Below, piece by piece: positions 17,180 through 26,972 of a DNA stretch of 64,000 nt. This stretch comes from a virus. Below the pieces are notes generated by a model. The model worked only from the letters and a program-made list of their open reading frames with translations. It did no database searches and was not told the origin of the DNA. Location: IMG/VR virus record IMGVR_UViG_3300008735_000003, positions 1 to 64,000 of that record; one strand, written 5' to 3'. How positions within the stretch are numbered: position 1 is the stretch's first letter; every line of letters begins with the position of its first letter. The translations under genes and the position numbers were made by a program.

Positions 17180-19087
17180 ATGGAATTATTTAAAAGAACT
17201 ACTAGAGAAAAGACATCTTCCGATTCTATGGAAAAAGTTGCTGTGGGTACGAATTATGCTAAACTTAGTGAGAATTCGGAGAATTGGTCAGACGAAATTT
17301 ACGACCAGGCCGTGAAGCAGCTCCCAACTCTAGCTGCCCAAAAAATGTTTGTCGACCTAGATATTGCGGATGACATACGAGGATTTGGCAAAGGTGAGCT
17401 CATTGTAAACGGAAAATTTACAGTTCCGTTCTTTATTTCAGAATTCATGCTATCCCCCCTCGATCTAGTAGTACAAAATAACAAAGTTTATTCGGCATCT
17501 AAAAAGAGACTCATGGAGTTGGTTCTTCAAGATAGGTTTCAATTACGAGAGGCTGGAAAAGAAGAAGAAAAACTCATTTCTTTAAATACCTCCAAACCTT
17601 CGCCATCTCTTGGCGGCGGGGAAAGTGGAAATTTCATACAAGATACTACGTACGATAATAAAATGGCGGGTGACTTCCACTTTGTTTTAGAAGATCCGGG
17701 TCCTTCATCTAGTGAATATATAGTTAATTCCATGGATAAATATACTAAGTCCCATGGGATGAAAATGGTAAATAAATTCGCTTGCGGACCCTTATTCCAA
17801 TCGTTTAATGTTTCGCCGGAGAAGGCCAGGAACATCCTTAGTAAGGATGGCATGCTTTCTTTAACTCACCAAGATAAGGTGGCAGATGTGGTGGATGTCG
17901 GCGAGAAACTAGCTTCAAACCGAATAACTAAAAGCGGCGCCCATAGGGTCTATAGTATCGATAATGACAAGGCCTATGATGGGGTATATATTACGAAGAT
18001 AGCCTCCCCATCGGACCAAGAATTTAAAAATCGACAACTTTTTTTATCATCTAATGGGGAATACTCTATCGATCAGAATATATATGGATCGTCGATTCCG
18101 TTAGATGGAGAAAGGTTTTATGATAAGGTTGCCGGAGAAGACATAAAGAAGGGCAAAAGGGGGGTCTTAGTTTTTGAATATATGGGAGAAAAACTAGCCT
18201 TTGGACCGTTTATCGTAACTAATCGTCCTAGCAAAGTCACTGGAAAGATAGCTTTCGATATAGCGTCGGGGGATGGAACGAACATGAAGATTAAGCTAGA
18301 CCCGAACAAAAATAGAGCAGTCTACTTGCCATCATTGAATACGACTATTTTTCCCAGTAAGGTTGCATTCGTTCCGATAAATAGCCGATTAAAATTGGCC
18401 ACCGACAACGAAAAACACCATACGAATGGAGATCGTCTCATAGAGGTATCTTCCGACGGAGTAGAATATATCCTTAAAGTTGCTGACGGAAAGGGTGGGA
18501 TGAAAAAGAAGCGGCTAAATAATAGAGCTCAGGTATTAAACGAATTGCACGACGATGGTTTATCCGCAGCTCGTTCCGAATTAATGAATGGTAGCGACCT
18601 AAAAAAATATACCTTTCTAGGGAAGGCCGTAGATAAAATTACCGGAAAATCCATGAATAAAACCGAAAATATAACCTTAAAAGGGCCTAGAATTGGCGAA
18701 GAACGAGATGGCGATAACCCCGTTACAAAGTCTGCCGGGGAACACTTAATCTCTACGCTGATAGATAAGTTGGCTTATGGTTACAAACTAAGTGAAGCCG
18801 AGATGAGCAAGGTGGCTAGTATTTACGACGATCACGTAATTATGGTAAAAACGGCCATGCTCTCTTTAGACGACATAATACCCGAAGATAGGAAGACCGA
18901 TAATATACATAAATATTTCGAATATATTCCGCATATAGAAAAAGTAGAAAATGCATTGGGAAATTTGTTGATGGAGGTGAGGTCTGGATCTCAAAAATTT
19001 CCCGAAAATTCATTAATGAATGCGATGAGGAACATAGGAGTCGTAAAAGACGCCTTAGTCATAATGCAGCAAACAGATTCGGTATAA
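17180..19087 (+). CDS. Large unknown virion-like protein
   Basis: A 635-aa protein of unknown family. It starts at an ATG preceded by AAAGGGA, 10 bases after the spike gene stop; an upstream in-frame ATG at 17156 inside the spike gene is less likely. The middle is beta-rich (FAFGP-, KIAFDIASGDG-type strands) and the C-terminal 100 residues are helical. It contains many [EDN]-K-[VIL]-A segments (MEKVAVG, ITKIASP, YDKVAGE, MSKVASI), a feature shared by head-region proteins of this phage. Probably a structural component. Confidence 0.5.
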   Translation: MELFKRTTREKTSSDSMEKVAVGTNYAKLSENSENWSDEIYDQAVKQLPTLAAQKMFVDLDIADDIRGFGKGELIVNGKFTVPFFISEFMLSPLDLVVQNNKVYSASKKRLMELVLQDRFQLREAGKEEEKLISLNTSKPSPSLGGGESGNFIQDTTYDNKMAGDFHFVLEDPGPSSSEYIVNSMDKYTKSHGMKMVNKFACGPLFQSFNVSPEKARNILSKDGMLSLTHQDKVADVVDVGEKLASNRITKSGAHRVYSIDNDKAYDGVYITKIASPSDQEFKNRQLFLSSNGEYSIDQNIYGSSIPLDGERFYDKVAGEDIKKGKRGVLVFEYMGEKLAFGPFIVTNRPSKVTGKIAFDIASGDGTNMKIKLDPNKNRAVYLPSLNTTIFPSKVAFVPINSRLKLATDNEKHHTNGDRLIEVSSDGVEYILKVADGKGGMKKKRLNNRAQVLNELHDDGLSAARSELMNGSDLKKYTFLGKAVDKITGKSMNKTENITLKGPRIGEERDGDNPVTKSAGEHLISTLIDKLAYGYKLSEAEMSKVASIYDDHVIMVKTAMLSLDDIIPEDRKTDNIHKYFEYIPHIEKVENALGNLLMEVRSGSQKFPENSLMNAMRNIGVVKDALVIMQQTDSV

Positions 19088-19387
19088 ATGAATATTCCTA
19101 GGCTTCTTTTTTTGTGGGCAAAAAACGCGGAGAATATAAGCTCGAACTTTATAGGCGGAAAATCTAAGTTGTCTCCGTCCGTCCAAAAAGGCGGGTTAAA
19201 GGCATTCGGAGGTAGAGCGACCTTGAGGGCTTCTTCCGCCCTCCCCGACCCTAAAAAAATGGGGAAGCTTTATCAAGAAGCATCTGCTATAACTAGTACA
19301 AAAGATAGGGTAACTCCATCTGTCGCAAATCTTAATAAACCGATAAGCGATATCGGCCTAAACTTTGAAAAGAAGAATAATGTCTAA
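19088..19387 (+). CDS. Unknown 99-aa basic protein
   Basis: The ATG abuts the preceding stop, and the stop overlaps the next start (TAATG). The N terminus (MNIPRLLFLWAKNAE) resembles that of the glycine-rich proteins at 29297 and 29878 (MANVSRLLFIALKQA), hinting at a shared short targeting or assembly peptide. The remainder is basic and low in predicted structure. No family recognised. Confidence 0.45.
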   Translation: MNIPRLLFLWAKNAENISSNFIGGKSKLSPSVQKGGLKAFGGRATLRASSALPDPKKMGKLYQEASAITSTKDRVTPSVANLNKPISDIGLNFEKKNNV

Positions 19388-20259
19388 TGTCACCTTACGC
19401 ACGTTTTTTAATAACTTCTTACTTTTATAATGGGTATGACATCACCGAATCGGTTTTAAATAAATTGGGCCTAATATTCGATGAAATGCAATTTTCCACC
19501 ATTATAAATGGCGCCCTTCTTTTTTTACCAGAAAATGAGAGAAAAGTATTTTTTAGTCGCGGCAAAAGTAAAAAAATAGAAGTTAGTTCGGATATTCTTA
19601 AAAAAATAAATAAGCAGTACGGAATCAAACTTACTAAGAAACGTGGAGAACAAATAATACCCAACGAAGTTCTTAGGTTGATAAGAAATAGAGAGCTAAG
19701 AATATTTCTCGAAATACTCTTATTAGGGCGCGTCCCCATAGAAACTATATATGAGGCGTTAAATACCAAATTTAAGATTAATAAAGAAATAACCGAAGAA
19801 GACATAAAGGAATATTCATTTTGGATGTTCGATTTGCGAATCATGGACGATATAGACTGGCAAGAATATATGGCCTACTTATTTAACGCTTCTGCGTCCG
19901 AAGAGGAATTAATTAAAATCGAATATGAAGATAAACTATTTGCCTTGAGAAATGTGCCAGATCACGTTATATTAAGAGCCGGGATAGATATCCCGTTAAA
20001 ATTTTCTAAGATGCTATCGGTCATAGCAAACCATGTTTTTGAAAGTATACAGCAAGATATAGAAATCGGAGCGCCGTGGAGAGAATTAGACGCGAAAATC
20101 AAGGTCTTTAAAACTATAGGAGAGTCCTACGAAAAACACAATCCAGATCCTCCATTTAGAGCATCCGATGTTTTTAAAGATATGGAGTTAGACCTTGTGG
20201 ATGAAGATATAGACGAACTACCCCATTTTTCAGAGGAAAAAAATGAAGAGAAAAAATAA
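19387..20259 (+). CDS. Unknown protein directly upstream of terminase
   Basis: A 290-aa, predicted all-helical acidic protein that overlaps the terminase large subunit gene by 17 bases. The position is where many phages encode the small terminase subunit, but size and sequence do not show a recognisable helix-turn-helix small terminase. A packaging accessory role is possible; I would not name it small terminase from sequence alone. Confidence 0.45.
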   Translation: MSPYARFLITSYFYNGYDITESVLNKLGLIFDEMQFSTIINGALLFLPENERKVFFSRGKSKKIEVSSDILKKINKQYGIKLTKKRGEQIIPNEVLRLIRNRELRIFLEILLLGRVPIETIYEALNTKFKINKEITEEDIKEYSFWMFDLRIMDDIDWQEYMAYLFNASASEEELIKIEYEDKLFALRNVPDHVILRAGIDIPLKFSKMLSVIANHVFESIQQDIEIGAPWRELDAKIKVFKTIGESYEKHNPDPPFRASDVFKDMELDLVDEDIDELPHFSEEKNEEKK

Positions 20260-21862
20260 ACACCAGGTTACAAATCGCCTTTCATCGTTCGCTCAGCAAC
20301 TTTTAATTTTAAACGGCAATCCATTCTCTTTAGAAGCTCGCCCTCATCTTTGGAAAATATATAATCAAAATAAAAAGAAAACGCTCCTAGTATTTTCTCG
20401 CCAAGCGGAAAAATCTACGACGTTGGGCGCGAAGGCGATAACAAGGTCTTGCATATTCCCGTTTTTTAAATCTTTGTATGTAGCGCCTCGAGGTGATCAA
20501 GTAGCAACCTTTTCTCACCAAAAACTACATGAATTTATAGACGGCTCCCCGAAGGTCGAAAAATATTTTCAAGATAAAAACTGTAAAAAATCCGTCTTTT
20601 TTAAAACGTTTACGAACGGATCGGAATTAGTCCTTAGGAGTTCGTACTTATCCCCAGACGCTATTCGAGGTATATCTTCAGATTGCCTTTATATAGACGA
20701 AATACAGGATATCGTGCAAGATCATCTTCCGGTTATAGAATCTTGTTTACAGCACGGAAAACCATGGGCTCGCTTTAGAGAATATGCCGGAACTCCGAAG
20801 TCATTTCAAAACCCCATAAATCAGCAATGGAACCAATCGTTAAAGATCGAATGGATAATAAAATGTATGGGGTGTAATTCTCATAATCTTTTAGGCATGA
20901 AGAATATAGGAAAAATGTTCATGATATGTTCGAAGTGCGGTAAACAAATATTTCCGCATGACGGTAGATGGGAAATAACGAATACCGATGGAAAATTTCC
21001 GGCGTTTAGAATTTGCTATCTAATGGTCCCGTGGTGTATGTGGTACAACCCTAAAGATAAGGCGGAACCCGGGGTTATACAAATGCTCGATGACTGGTCT
21101 GAGGCTAAATTTAGAAATGAGACATTGGCGGAGTCTTTCGATAATGCGGATAACCCGATCACCGAAGATGATCTAAAGGCATGTTGCGAAGATTACCCAC
21201 TATTCCAAAGTTTTAAAGATATACCTCAGGAAATGGGGGCGAGTAAATCGATGGTGGCCGGAGTAGATTGGGGAACGTCCGAAGATAAAAAGAGCAGAAC
21301 CGTCTTGTCCATAGGAACCATGTGCTCCGATAGGAGATTCAGGGTTCTCTTCATGAAAAAATATTCTTCCGCAGAAACCGACCCTAGATTTCAGGTCGAT
21401 GATATAGCCAGAATATGTAAACATTGGGGAGTTGTCGCCATAGGTGCTGATTGGGGGTTTGGTTATATGCAAAACGCCGAACTCAGTTCCCTTCTCCCGA
21501 ATAGAGTCCAAATTATGTATACTAGCGGAAATCAAAAGGCTGCGTTAATTTTCGAGAAGAAAGTTGGCTATTATAGTATCTCCCGTTCGCAAACGCTTTC
21601 TAAATTATTCCTAGAGATCCTGCATAAAAATATAAAGTTCTTTAATTGGAAAGACGAAAATGATTATAAGCGAGGAATGGATTTTTTTGCACCGGACTTC
21701 GTTAATGTTAGCAAGGAATATAATGAGAATACTCGAATGACACATTATATCCACCCACTCAATGTTCCAGATGATGCATTAATGTCGTTAAATTACGCGC
21801 TTTGTGCGAACATGATTTTAAGGGGACAATACTCTACAAACATAAAGGACAGAACCGAATAA
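20243..21862 (+). CDS. terL: Terminase large subunit (DNA-packaging ATPase/nuclease)
   Basis: A 539-aa protein with the ATPase and nuclease halves of TerL. A Walker A-like SRQAEKST spans residues 52-59, with Glu56 where Gly is usual. Walker B is CLYIDE (Asp152, Glu153). The RNase H-type nuclease acidic residues are Asp342 (GVDWG), Asp403 (GADWG) and Asp510/511 (VPDDA). A zinc ribbon (Cys208/211, Cys229/232) is inserted between the two halves. The enzyme docks on the portal, translocates DNA into the prohead and cuts the concatemer. It starts inside the preceding gene with a GAGG site. Confidence 0.92.
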   Translation: MKRKNKHQVTNRLSSFAQQLLILNGNPFSLEARPHLWKIYNQNKKKTLLVFSRQAEKSTTLGAKAITRSCIFPFFKSLYVAPRGDQVATFSHQKLHEFIDGSPKVEKYFQDKNCKKSVFFKTFTNGSELVLRSSYLSPDAIRGISSDCLYIDEIQDIVQDHLPVIESCLQHGKPWARFREYAGTPKSFQNPINQQWNQSLKIEWIIKCMGCNSHNLLGMKNIGKMFMICSKCGKQIFPHDGRWEITNTDGKFPAFRICYLMVPWCMWYNPKDKAEPGVIQMLDDWSEAKFRNETLAESFDNADNPITEDDLKACCEDYPLFQSFKDIPQEMGASKSMVAGVDWGTSEDKKSRTVLSIGTMCSDRRFRVLFMKKYSSAETDPRFQVDDIARICKHWGVVAIGADWGFGYMQNAELSSLLPNRVQIMYTSGNQKAALIFEKKVGYYSISRSQTLSKLFLEILHKNIKFFNWKDENDYKRGMDFFAPDFVNVSKEYNENTRMTHYIHPLNVPDDALMSLNYALCANMILRGQYSTNIKDRTE

Positions 21863-21868
21863 TGTTAA

Positions 21869-21874
21869 TATACT
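21869..21874 (+). promoter_or_regulatory. Possible -10 box before protease-region genes
   Basis: TATACT lies 16 bases before the chosen ATG, with GGGGAG as ribosome binding site between. There is no TG extension or good -35. It is similar in placement to the other late promoters but weaker. Confidence 0.35.
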
Positions 21875-21890
21875 TATGTGGGGAGATATT

Positions 21891-23276
21891 ATGCTAGAAA
21901 AAGATCGAGAAGTAGTAAGAAAGGCTTACGGACTATATAAGAACGGAACCGAAGATCTAAGCGAGGCTCTAATACAGGGCATCGGGAAAGTAGCCTTCCC
22001 ATCCGGTCGAGTACAAAACATGTCAATGGCATTGAATCAAATGGTCAGAGCCTCAAATAAAAAAACTGGTAAATATGCAAATAGATTTATATTATCCGAC
22101 CCTAATAAAGTTTTGGATCATATAAAGACATCTTCGAGCAAATCGTCGAAAACTCAAATAAAAAATAGTAGGAGAAGTCAGTTAGATGATTACCTATCTT
22201 CTCCGTCGAAGACGGGGAGGGAGTCCAATGCGTATGTCCCTAGCGGCGACAAATATAGAGAGGTCATAGATCAATTCAATAAAATGGCACATATTAAAAA
22301 CGAGCTAGAGGATAAAAAGGTCGCATATGAACGAAATTATTTGACGGCTTCAAATAATTTATCCTACCAAATAAAACAAGCATACGGAAAGGGACTACCT
22401 ATGCTGGAGATAGAAGCGGCCTTGATAATGTCGAATCCTAATCAAAGTCACGTGGCTTCTGGATATTGTAAAAAGGTTGCATCGGAGTTAAATGAGATCA
22501 GAAGTCTTAGGGTGGAAGATAAAGAAAAATTCTTCTCTATAAATCATGATGCGTTTGGAAGGGAAATAACTAAAATGGCGGAGGATGAGGGAGTAGACAT
22601 GGAAGATGGAATATTAAAAAAAGCTTACGAGAATTTACTAACTTCCTATACTAGTAAAAAGACGAACGAGAGAAATATTTCTTTCGTTAAAATAGCCCTA
22701 AATAAAACGAATGAAGCCAAGGAAGCGATGGAAAAAACCGGATTTCTTGGAGGGATAGGAAAAAAAATAAAGAGTATGTCCGGTTGGGATGGGCTAGGAG
22801 ATGGAACTAAAAACATAATAAGGGGTGCTGGAATTGCGACCGGAGTTAATTCTGCTATTTTTGGCGGAATGCATATGATGGACAAGGCTGTGGGGGCCGG
22901 AGTCGCTAAGTTTAAGCAATCGTCCGGATATAAAGCCATGATAGAAAAAAATCCCGATCTCAAAGACGATGAAATAACCAAGGAATATTACTCCTTGATA
23001 GCAGATCTTAATCCCGTCTATGCCTCAAAACCACTACAAATGGGGCAGCTTATAAAGACCCTCATGGAACAACAGCAGATAGTGACTCCGGACATGGCCG
23101 CCAACTTGGCCAAATCGGCGCCTAAAGTTAAGGATCAAGTTATGTTTAAATCACCATTCATGGGGAACGTGACTGAGCAGGGGCAAGCTAGAACCGAAGA
23201 CCTTTTTCAAGACTACTCGAAACATGTTAGAGGAGTTGAAGAAGCAGAAAGAAATAGAAATAGTAACACCCCATAG
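21891..23276 (+). CDS. Unknown head-region protein
   Basis: A 461-aa protein. The ATG at 21891 has GGGGAG five bases upstream and is preferred over the in-frame GTG at 21876. The N-terminal 300 residues are helical and charged. A Gly/Ala-rich hydrophobic segment (GAGIATGVNSAIFGGMH) near residue 320 could be membrane-active. Several K-[VIM]-A segments are present (GKVAFPS, KKVASEL, TKMAEDE). It lies between terminase and protease, so an internal head protein or scaffold partner is plausible. Confidence 0.5.
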   Translation: MLEKDREVVRKAYGLYKNGTEDLSEALIQGIGKVAFPSGRVQNMSMALNQMVRASNKKTGKYANRFILSDPNKVLDHIKTSSSKSSKTQIKNSRRSQLDDYLSSPSKTGRESNAYVPSGDKYREVIDQFNKMAHIKNELEDKKVAYERNYLTASNNLSYQIKQAYGKGLPMLEIEAALIMSNPNQSHVASGYCKKVASELNEIRSLRVEDKEKFFSINHDAFGREITKMAEDEGVDMEDGILKKAYENLLTSYTSKKTNERNISFVKIALNKTNEAKEAMEKTGFLGGIGKKIKSMSGWDGLGDGTKNIIRGAGIATGVNSAIFGGMHMMDKAVGAGVAKFKQSSGYKAMIEKNPDLKDDEITKEYYSLIADLNPVYASKPLQMGQLIKTLMEQQQIVTPDMAANLAKSAPKVKDQVMFKSPFMGNVTEQGQARTEDLFQDYSKHVRGVEEAERNRNSNTP

Positions 23277-23288
23277 GATTAATAAAAA

Positions 23289-25202
23289 ATGCACTATGGA
23301 TTCGAAAAACATTTAAATGTATCCTCCTATGGCGAATTTACTCCCGTCATGGAGGTTTTACAATCTCGAGGAAACACCTCCTTTAATAAAACCGCTAGCG
23401 AACTCCCTAAGGACGTTAAAGAAGCCATAGAAAAAATAAAGCCGGGGAAAAATAATATTTTTCTCGTTATAGCTCCGATGGGCATTGGGGAATATTGGGG
23501 CGCAAATGTAAACGGAGATTTTTTCCCGGAAAAGGGTCTTTGTCATTCCTCTAAAGATTACGGACATAAGACATTTCTTAATTCGAATATGTTCGTCCAC
23601 CACATAAATAAAGACCCTAAAAAAGGTTTCGGAAAACCTGTATTCTCGACGATCGATAACCCCATGAAAAGGGTTATAGTCATATCCGAAATATCTCTTT
23701 CTGATGCTAAGAATAAGGGAGCGAAAAAGTTTTTAGATATGATATCGAATGGAATTATGCCGGAAGTTAGCATGGGGTGCAAAGTTCCCTTCGACATATG
23801 TTCTATTTGTGGAAATAAAGCTAAGAGCCCCGCATTTTATTGCAAACATCTTTCTGGTGGAAATATGTTACAGATGGATCAAGAAACAGGTAAGGTCGCT
23901 TATGCGATAAATGATTTTCCTAGATTTTTCGATTTATCGTTCGTGAATCGTGGAGCTGATAGAAGCTCTGGAACCCTAATGAAAATCGCCGGAGATACAA
24001 GCATTATCTCCGAACCAACAAAAATCTTTATCCCCTCCGGTTATCGAACTATAATTGATGAAAAAATAGCGGAGGAAAAAGAGAGTCTTATAAATGAATC
24101 GGAAATTAAGGATACGGAAGAATTCTTGAAATTAAGCCGCGATATAAATGATGTTGGAGAAATGGAAGACCTTCTTTTAAAAAGAAGGACCGATGCATTC
24201 TTCCCAACCATGGATCGTGGTACGTTAAATAAACTCGCTAATGAATCCATGGGGGACGTTTTTGGGACATTTTGGTCTTTCGGATTACCGTTAAAAAGAT
24301 CGGAGATACAGTACATCGGATTAAATAAAATGGGCCATCCTAAGTTGGCAAACGAACTATATGAAAGGGGTGCTCTTCTTCCCATAGTTAATAATGCAAA
24401 AAATATAGAGGAAATACCCCTGGGGGTTTCGGATAATGCTATAAAAATCGCGAAGGCTATATTTTGTGAAAGGACCATGAAGCAACCATTCCTCCTCAAG
24501 CGCATGGTGAACGGCCCGGTTGAAAAGGTGGCCGTAGAAATAAGCGATTCTGACGCCATGGGGATATCCATCGCCATGACCGCAATTTATGCCGCTTTAG
24601 CGAAACTCGTAAAAAAAACCGATGTCCCCGCTTTAGCGAAAATATTAAATTCTAATCCGAAATTATTAGCAGCAATAGGACTTGCTAATTTTACTGCTGC
24701 AAAGATGGCGCCGACAATCATGATGCCGACTATTACAAGAAAAGATCAAACCTATGTTCGCCCCGATCTTTCCTTATATAAGAGAGGAGAAGAAGCTCCG
24801 TTGGTGGATGGGGCAATAGATAGATTGAAAGGTAAGGTAAGAGGGGTGATAGGCAAGATCCTGGGGAATAAGAAAGATCTAGCAGCAACCGCTTTGTTGG
24901 CCTCCGGATTCCTAGGCATAAGGGAAGCGTTAAAAAATAAGAAAGAGGTTTTGAATAGAATAAAAGGAGCGCATCCCAAAAACAGGGATAATATGTCCGC
25001 CCTATCCAATTCTATAATAGATCATCCGGTAATATCGACCGCAGCAGCGGCGACAATCGGAAATGTTTTTTTTAGAAAAGGAAAAAAAGCACTATTTTCT
25101 AAAAAATCAAGCGAAAACGTGCTAGATTTTGATATCATTGTAAATGAGGGAACTAACGGAATTGACGAATTAAACTCATGTACGAATTTTTTGTTACAAT
25201 AG
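23289..25202 (+). CDS. Prohead (head maturation) protease, fused to C-terminal extension
   Basis: A 637-aa protein. The N-terminal ~190 residues match phage head maturation proteases: a conserved His region (MFVHHINKDP, His104/105), strand/helix elements with a final SMG motif (Ser161, EVSMGCKV), and then a zinc-type CSICG...YC.H cluster (Cys171/174, Cys185, His187) before a DLSFVNRGAD segment. The protease cleaves scaffold and capsid propeptides during maturation. The C-terminal ~400 residues are helical with a Gly/Ala-rich hydrophobic stretch; this extension is longer than a minimal protease and may act as scaffold. The His/Ser assignment rests on motif spacing. Confidence 0.72.
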   Translation: MHYGFEKHLNVSSYGEFTPVMEVLQSRGNTSFNKTASELPKDVKEAIEKIKPGKNNIFLVIAPMGIGEYWGANVNGDFFPEKGLCHSSKDYGHKTFLNSNMFVHHINKDPKKGFGKPVFSTIDNPMKRVIVISEISLSDAKNKGAKKFLDMISNGIMPEVSMGCKVPFDICSICGNKAKSPAFYCKHLSGGNMLQMDQETGKVAYAINDFPRFFDLSFVNRGADRSSGTLMKIAGDTSIISEPTKIFIPSGYRTIIDEKIAEEKESLINESEIKDTEEFLKLSRDINDVGEMEDLLLKRRTDAFFPTMDRGTLNKLANESMGDVFGTFWSFGLPLKRSEIQYIGLNKMGHPKLANELYERGALLPIVNNAKNIEEIPLGVSDNAIKIAKAIFCERTMKQPFLLKRMVNGPVEKVAVEISDSDAMGISIAMTAIYAALAKLVKKTDVPALAKILNSNPKLLAAIGLANFTAAKMAPTIMMPTITRKDQTYVRPDLSLYKRGEEAPLVDGAIDRLKGKVRGVIGKILGNKKDLAATALLASGFLGIREALKNKKEVLNRIKGAHPKNRDNMSALSNSIIDHPVISTAAAATIGNVFFRKGKKALFSKKSSENVLDFDIIVNEGTNGIDELNSCTNFLLQ

Positions 25203-25226
25203 GGTGTAGATGGGAGGAAGGAAACC

Positions 25227-25748
25227 ATGAATAGAAAACCATTTAAAAAAGCACAGGAAATTTTCAGCTCTGTTATGAACCAGGAGAAAACCGCTTCTAG
25301 TAGAGTCACTAAAGAAGATTTATTCGAGTTGGGTTTAGTATCTAACGAAGTGGAAAAATTAACGAAGGTCGCTAGTTATGTTGGACAAGAAATCGCCAAT
25401 GAAGTGACTCGTAAATTATCCGGCGAAGAAGGGACTTCTTCTCCCGAACCCGCCACTTCACCAACGTCTCAAGGAGAAACCCCTCTAGGGGCGGAACAAA
25501 GCGACGGGGGGCAAGTACCAACGGACCATGAAGGGTTGCCGCCTTTCGAAGGTCCACAGGTGAAGGCTATGAAACTAGTCCAAAAAGCTTTAGATATTCC
25601 TGAAGTTCAAGACGGCACGCCGGATACATCGGGGAAAACACTTTCTCATACAGACGTTACCAGCGGAACCGAGACATCTAGTTCTGGGGCTGGCGAAAAG
25701 ATGAGTTCCGATGACGAACTATTAGACAATTTACTTGGAATTTCCTAA
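25227..25748 (+). CDS. Acidic scaffold-like protein
   Basis: A 173-aa protein with a strong GGGAGGAAGG ribosome binding site. A short helical N-terminal part (with EKTASSRV and LTKVASYV) is followed by ~100 residues rich in Ser, Thr, Pro, Gly and Asp/Glu with little predicted structure, and an acidic helical end (DDELLDNLLGIS). Position between protease and capsid and this composition fit a scaffold or internal head protein. Confidence 0.5.
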   Translation: MNRKPFKKAQEIFSSVMNQEKTASSRVTKEDLFELGLVSNEVEKLTKVASYVGQEIANEVTRKLSGEEGTSSPEPATSPTSQGETPLGAEQSDGGQVPTDHEGLPPFEGPQVKAMKLVQKALDIPEVQDGTPDTSGKTLSHTDVTSGTETSSSGAGEKMSSDDELLDNLLGIS

Positions 25749-25749
25749 A

Positions 25750-26040
25750 ATGAATTTATTTGAACTAGATAAAATAATTGAGGATTGCACCGAATATTCG
25801 CAAGAATCTTCTAAGGTTGCTTCTGATGCGGAATTGAATTCGGCGGATCGAAAGAACCGCATTTTAAACGAACTAAAAACTGTGTCATCGAAAAAGGTAG
25901 CAGGAGATTTTTATCCCCAATTGGACATCATGGAAAAACGAGCATCTGGTGTAGCTCGAGGACTATTAGGATTAGATTCTAATAAAATCGGCAATCCGGA
26001 TATCAATGACGCATTGACCTTTATATTTGGAGCAGAATAA
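25750..26040 (+). CDS. Small helical protein of scaffold region
   Basis: A 96-aa protein starting one base after the preceding stop. Predicted helical, with SSKVASDAE and KKVAGDFY segments like its neighbours. No recognised family. Its place in the protease-scaffold-capsid run suggests a head assembly role. Confidence 0.5.
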   Translation: MNLFELDKIIEDCTEYSQESSKVASDAELNSADRKNRILNELKTVSSKKVAGDFYPQLDIMEKRASGVARGLLGLDSNKIGNPDINDALTFIFGAE

Positions 26041-26041
26041 A

Positions 26042-26377
26042 ATGAGTTCTATTTATAAAGAAGCATCCGAATATATAGAAGAGCTTTACAATGAGAACGA
26101 GGCTTTAAAAAATAGAGTCTCTGAATTAGAAAACAAGAGCGATAAAGTTGAAAGAAATAGTAGAGTTGGAAAAATAGCCAGTACATTTTCGTTAGACCAA
26201 GATGAGGCTAGCAAACTCCAAGACTACGACGATAGCGCTATAAAGGTGCTAGAAAACTTTACGGGCATCTCTTCAGACCAAAGTTTTGGTAAGGTAGAAA
26301 AGGTTGCACAAGATTTGGGAAATAACGAACTAGACTCAGCACGAGAGGACGTATATAATTTTTTAGCTCGGAATTAA
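26042..26377 (+). CDS. Coiled-coil scaffold-like protein
   Basis: A 111-aa protein. The first 45 residues are a heptad-like coiled coil (YIEELYNENEALKNRVSELE), followed by a helical acidic region with VGKIASTFS and VEKVAQDLG segments. The ATG has GGAG nine bases upstream. Placement two genes before the major capsid protein and the coiled coil support a scaffold function; unproven. Confidence 0.55.
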   Translation: MSSIYKEASEYIEELYNENEALKNRVSELENKSDKVERNSRVGKIASTFSLDQDEASKLQDYDDSAIKVLENFTGISSDQSFGKVEKVAQDLGNNELDSAREDVYNFLARN

Positions 26378-26396
26378 ATTTTGAGGAGAAGAAAAT

Positions 26397-26927
26397 ATGG
26401 CATTTGTAAATAATTTAACTAAGACCAACACATCAGGATTTAATGATCCCTCCATCAAAATGAATGTTTTGTCGGGGCAGGATTATATGTACTCCCCCGT
26501 TTATCGTCTCTCTGCCGGTTTGGCCGATGCGATTGTTAAAAGGGGAATGTGGCTACAATTAAACGCTGATAATGAATTGGAACAAATACAGGCGGCCACT
26601 ACTGGCGTTCGAAATGCTAAAATGGTTTTATCGCCAAGTACACAGAGCGATACCAAAGCCTTTAAGTATAAGTCCGATGGGACGGATGCTGGCGGATATA
26701 TGGCAACCGTTTTTGGCACCCATAGATTTGAGGTTGGTAGTACGCTATATGACGATACTCAGACCTATACTGCCGGAACCGAATTGAAGATTGTTCGTGG
26801 ATCTAGCGGAGAAGGAATTCTTACTCCGGCCGATACAACCGGCGATGTTGTTACGGGAATCGCCGAAGGCGTTGACTCTAGAAATATGTTGATTTTCACC
26901 ACTAATATCGAACCTCTTAAGGTATAA
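26397..26927 (+). CDS. Probable capsid decoration protein
   Basis: A 176-aa beta-rich protein (YSPVYRLSAGLADAIVKRG, TAGTELKIVRGSSGEG, GIAEGVDSRNMLIFTT) immediately upstream of the major capsid gene with a GAGGAGAA ribosome binding site. The pattern of short strands setting, wrapping and ending in a 'valid for time/offset' style sheet resembles head decoration proteins, which trimerise on the mature capsid. The assignment rests on position and overall look. Confidence 0.55.
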   Translation: MAFVNNLTKTNTSGFNDPSIKMNVLSGQDYMYSPVYRLSAGLADAIVKRGMWLQLNADNELEQIQAATTGVRNAKMVLSPSTQSDTKAFKYKSDGTDAGGYMATVFGTHRFEVGSTLYDDTQTYTAGTELKIVRGSSGEGILTPADTTGDVVTGIAEGVDSRNMLIFTTNIEPLKV

Positions 26928-26972
26928 TAAGGGTAAGTAGGAAGAAATTTTACAAGTATTGCGAGGATTATT

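Noticed and set aside
19387-20259. Small terminase subunit
   Set aside because: Position fits, but size and lack of a visible helix-turn-helix do not; left as unknown.
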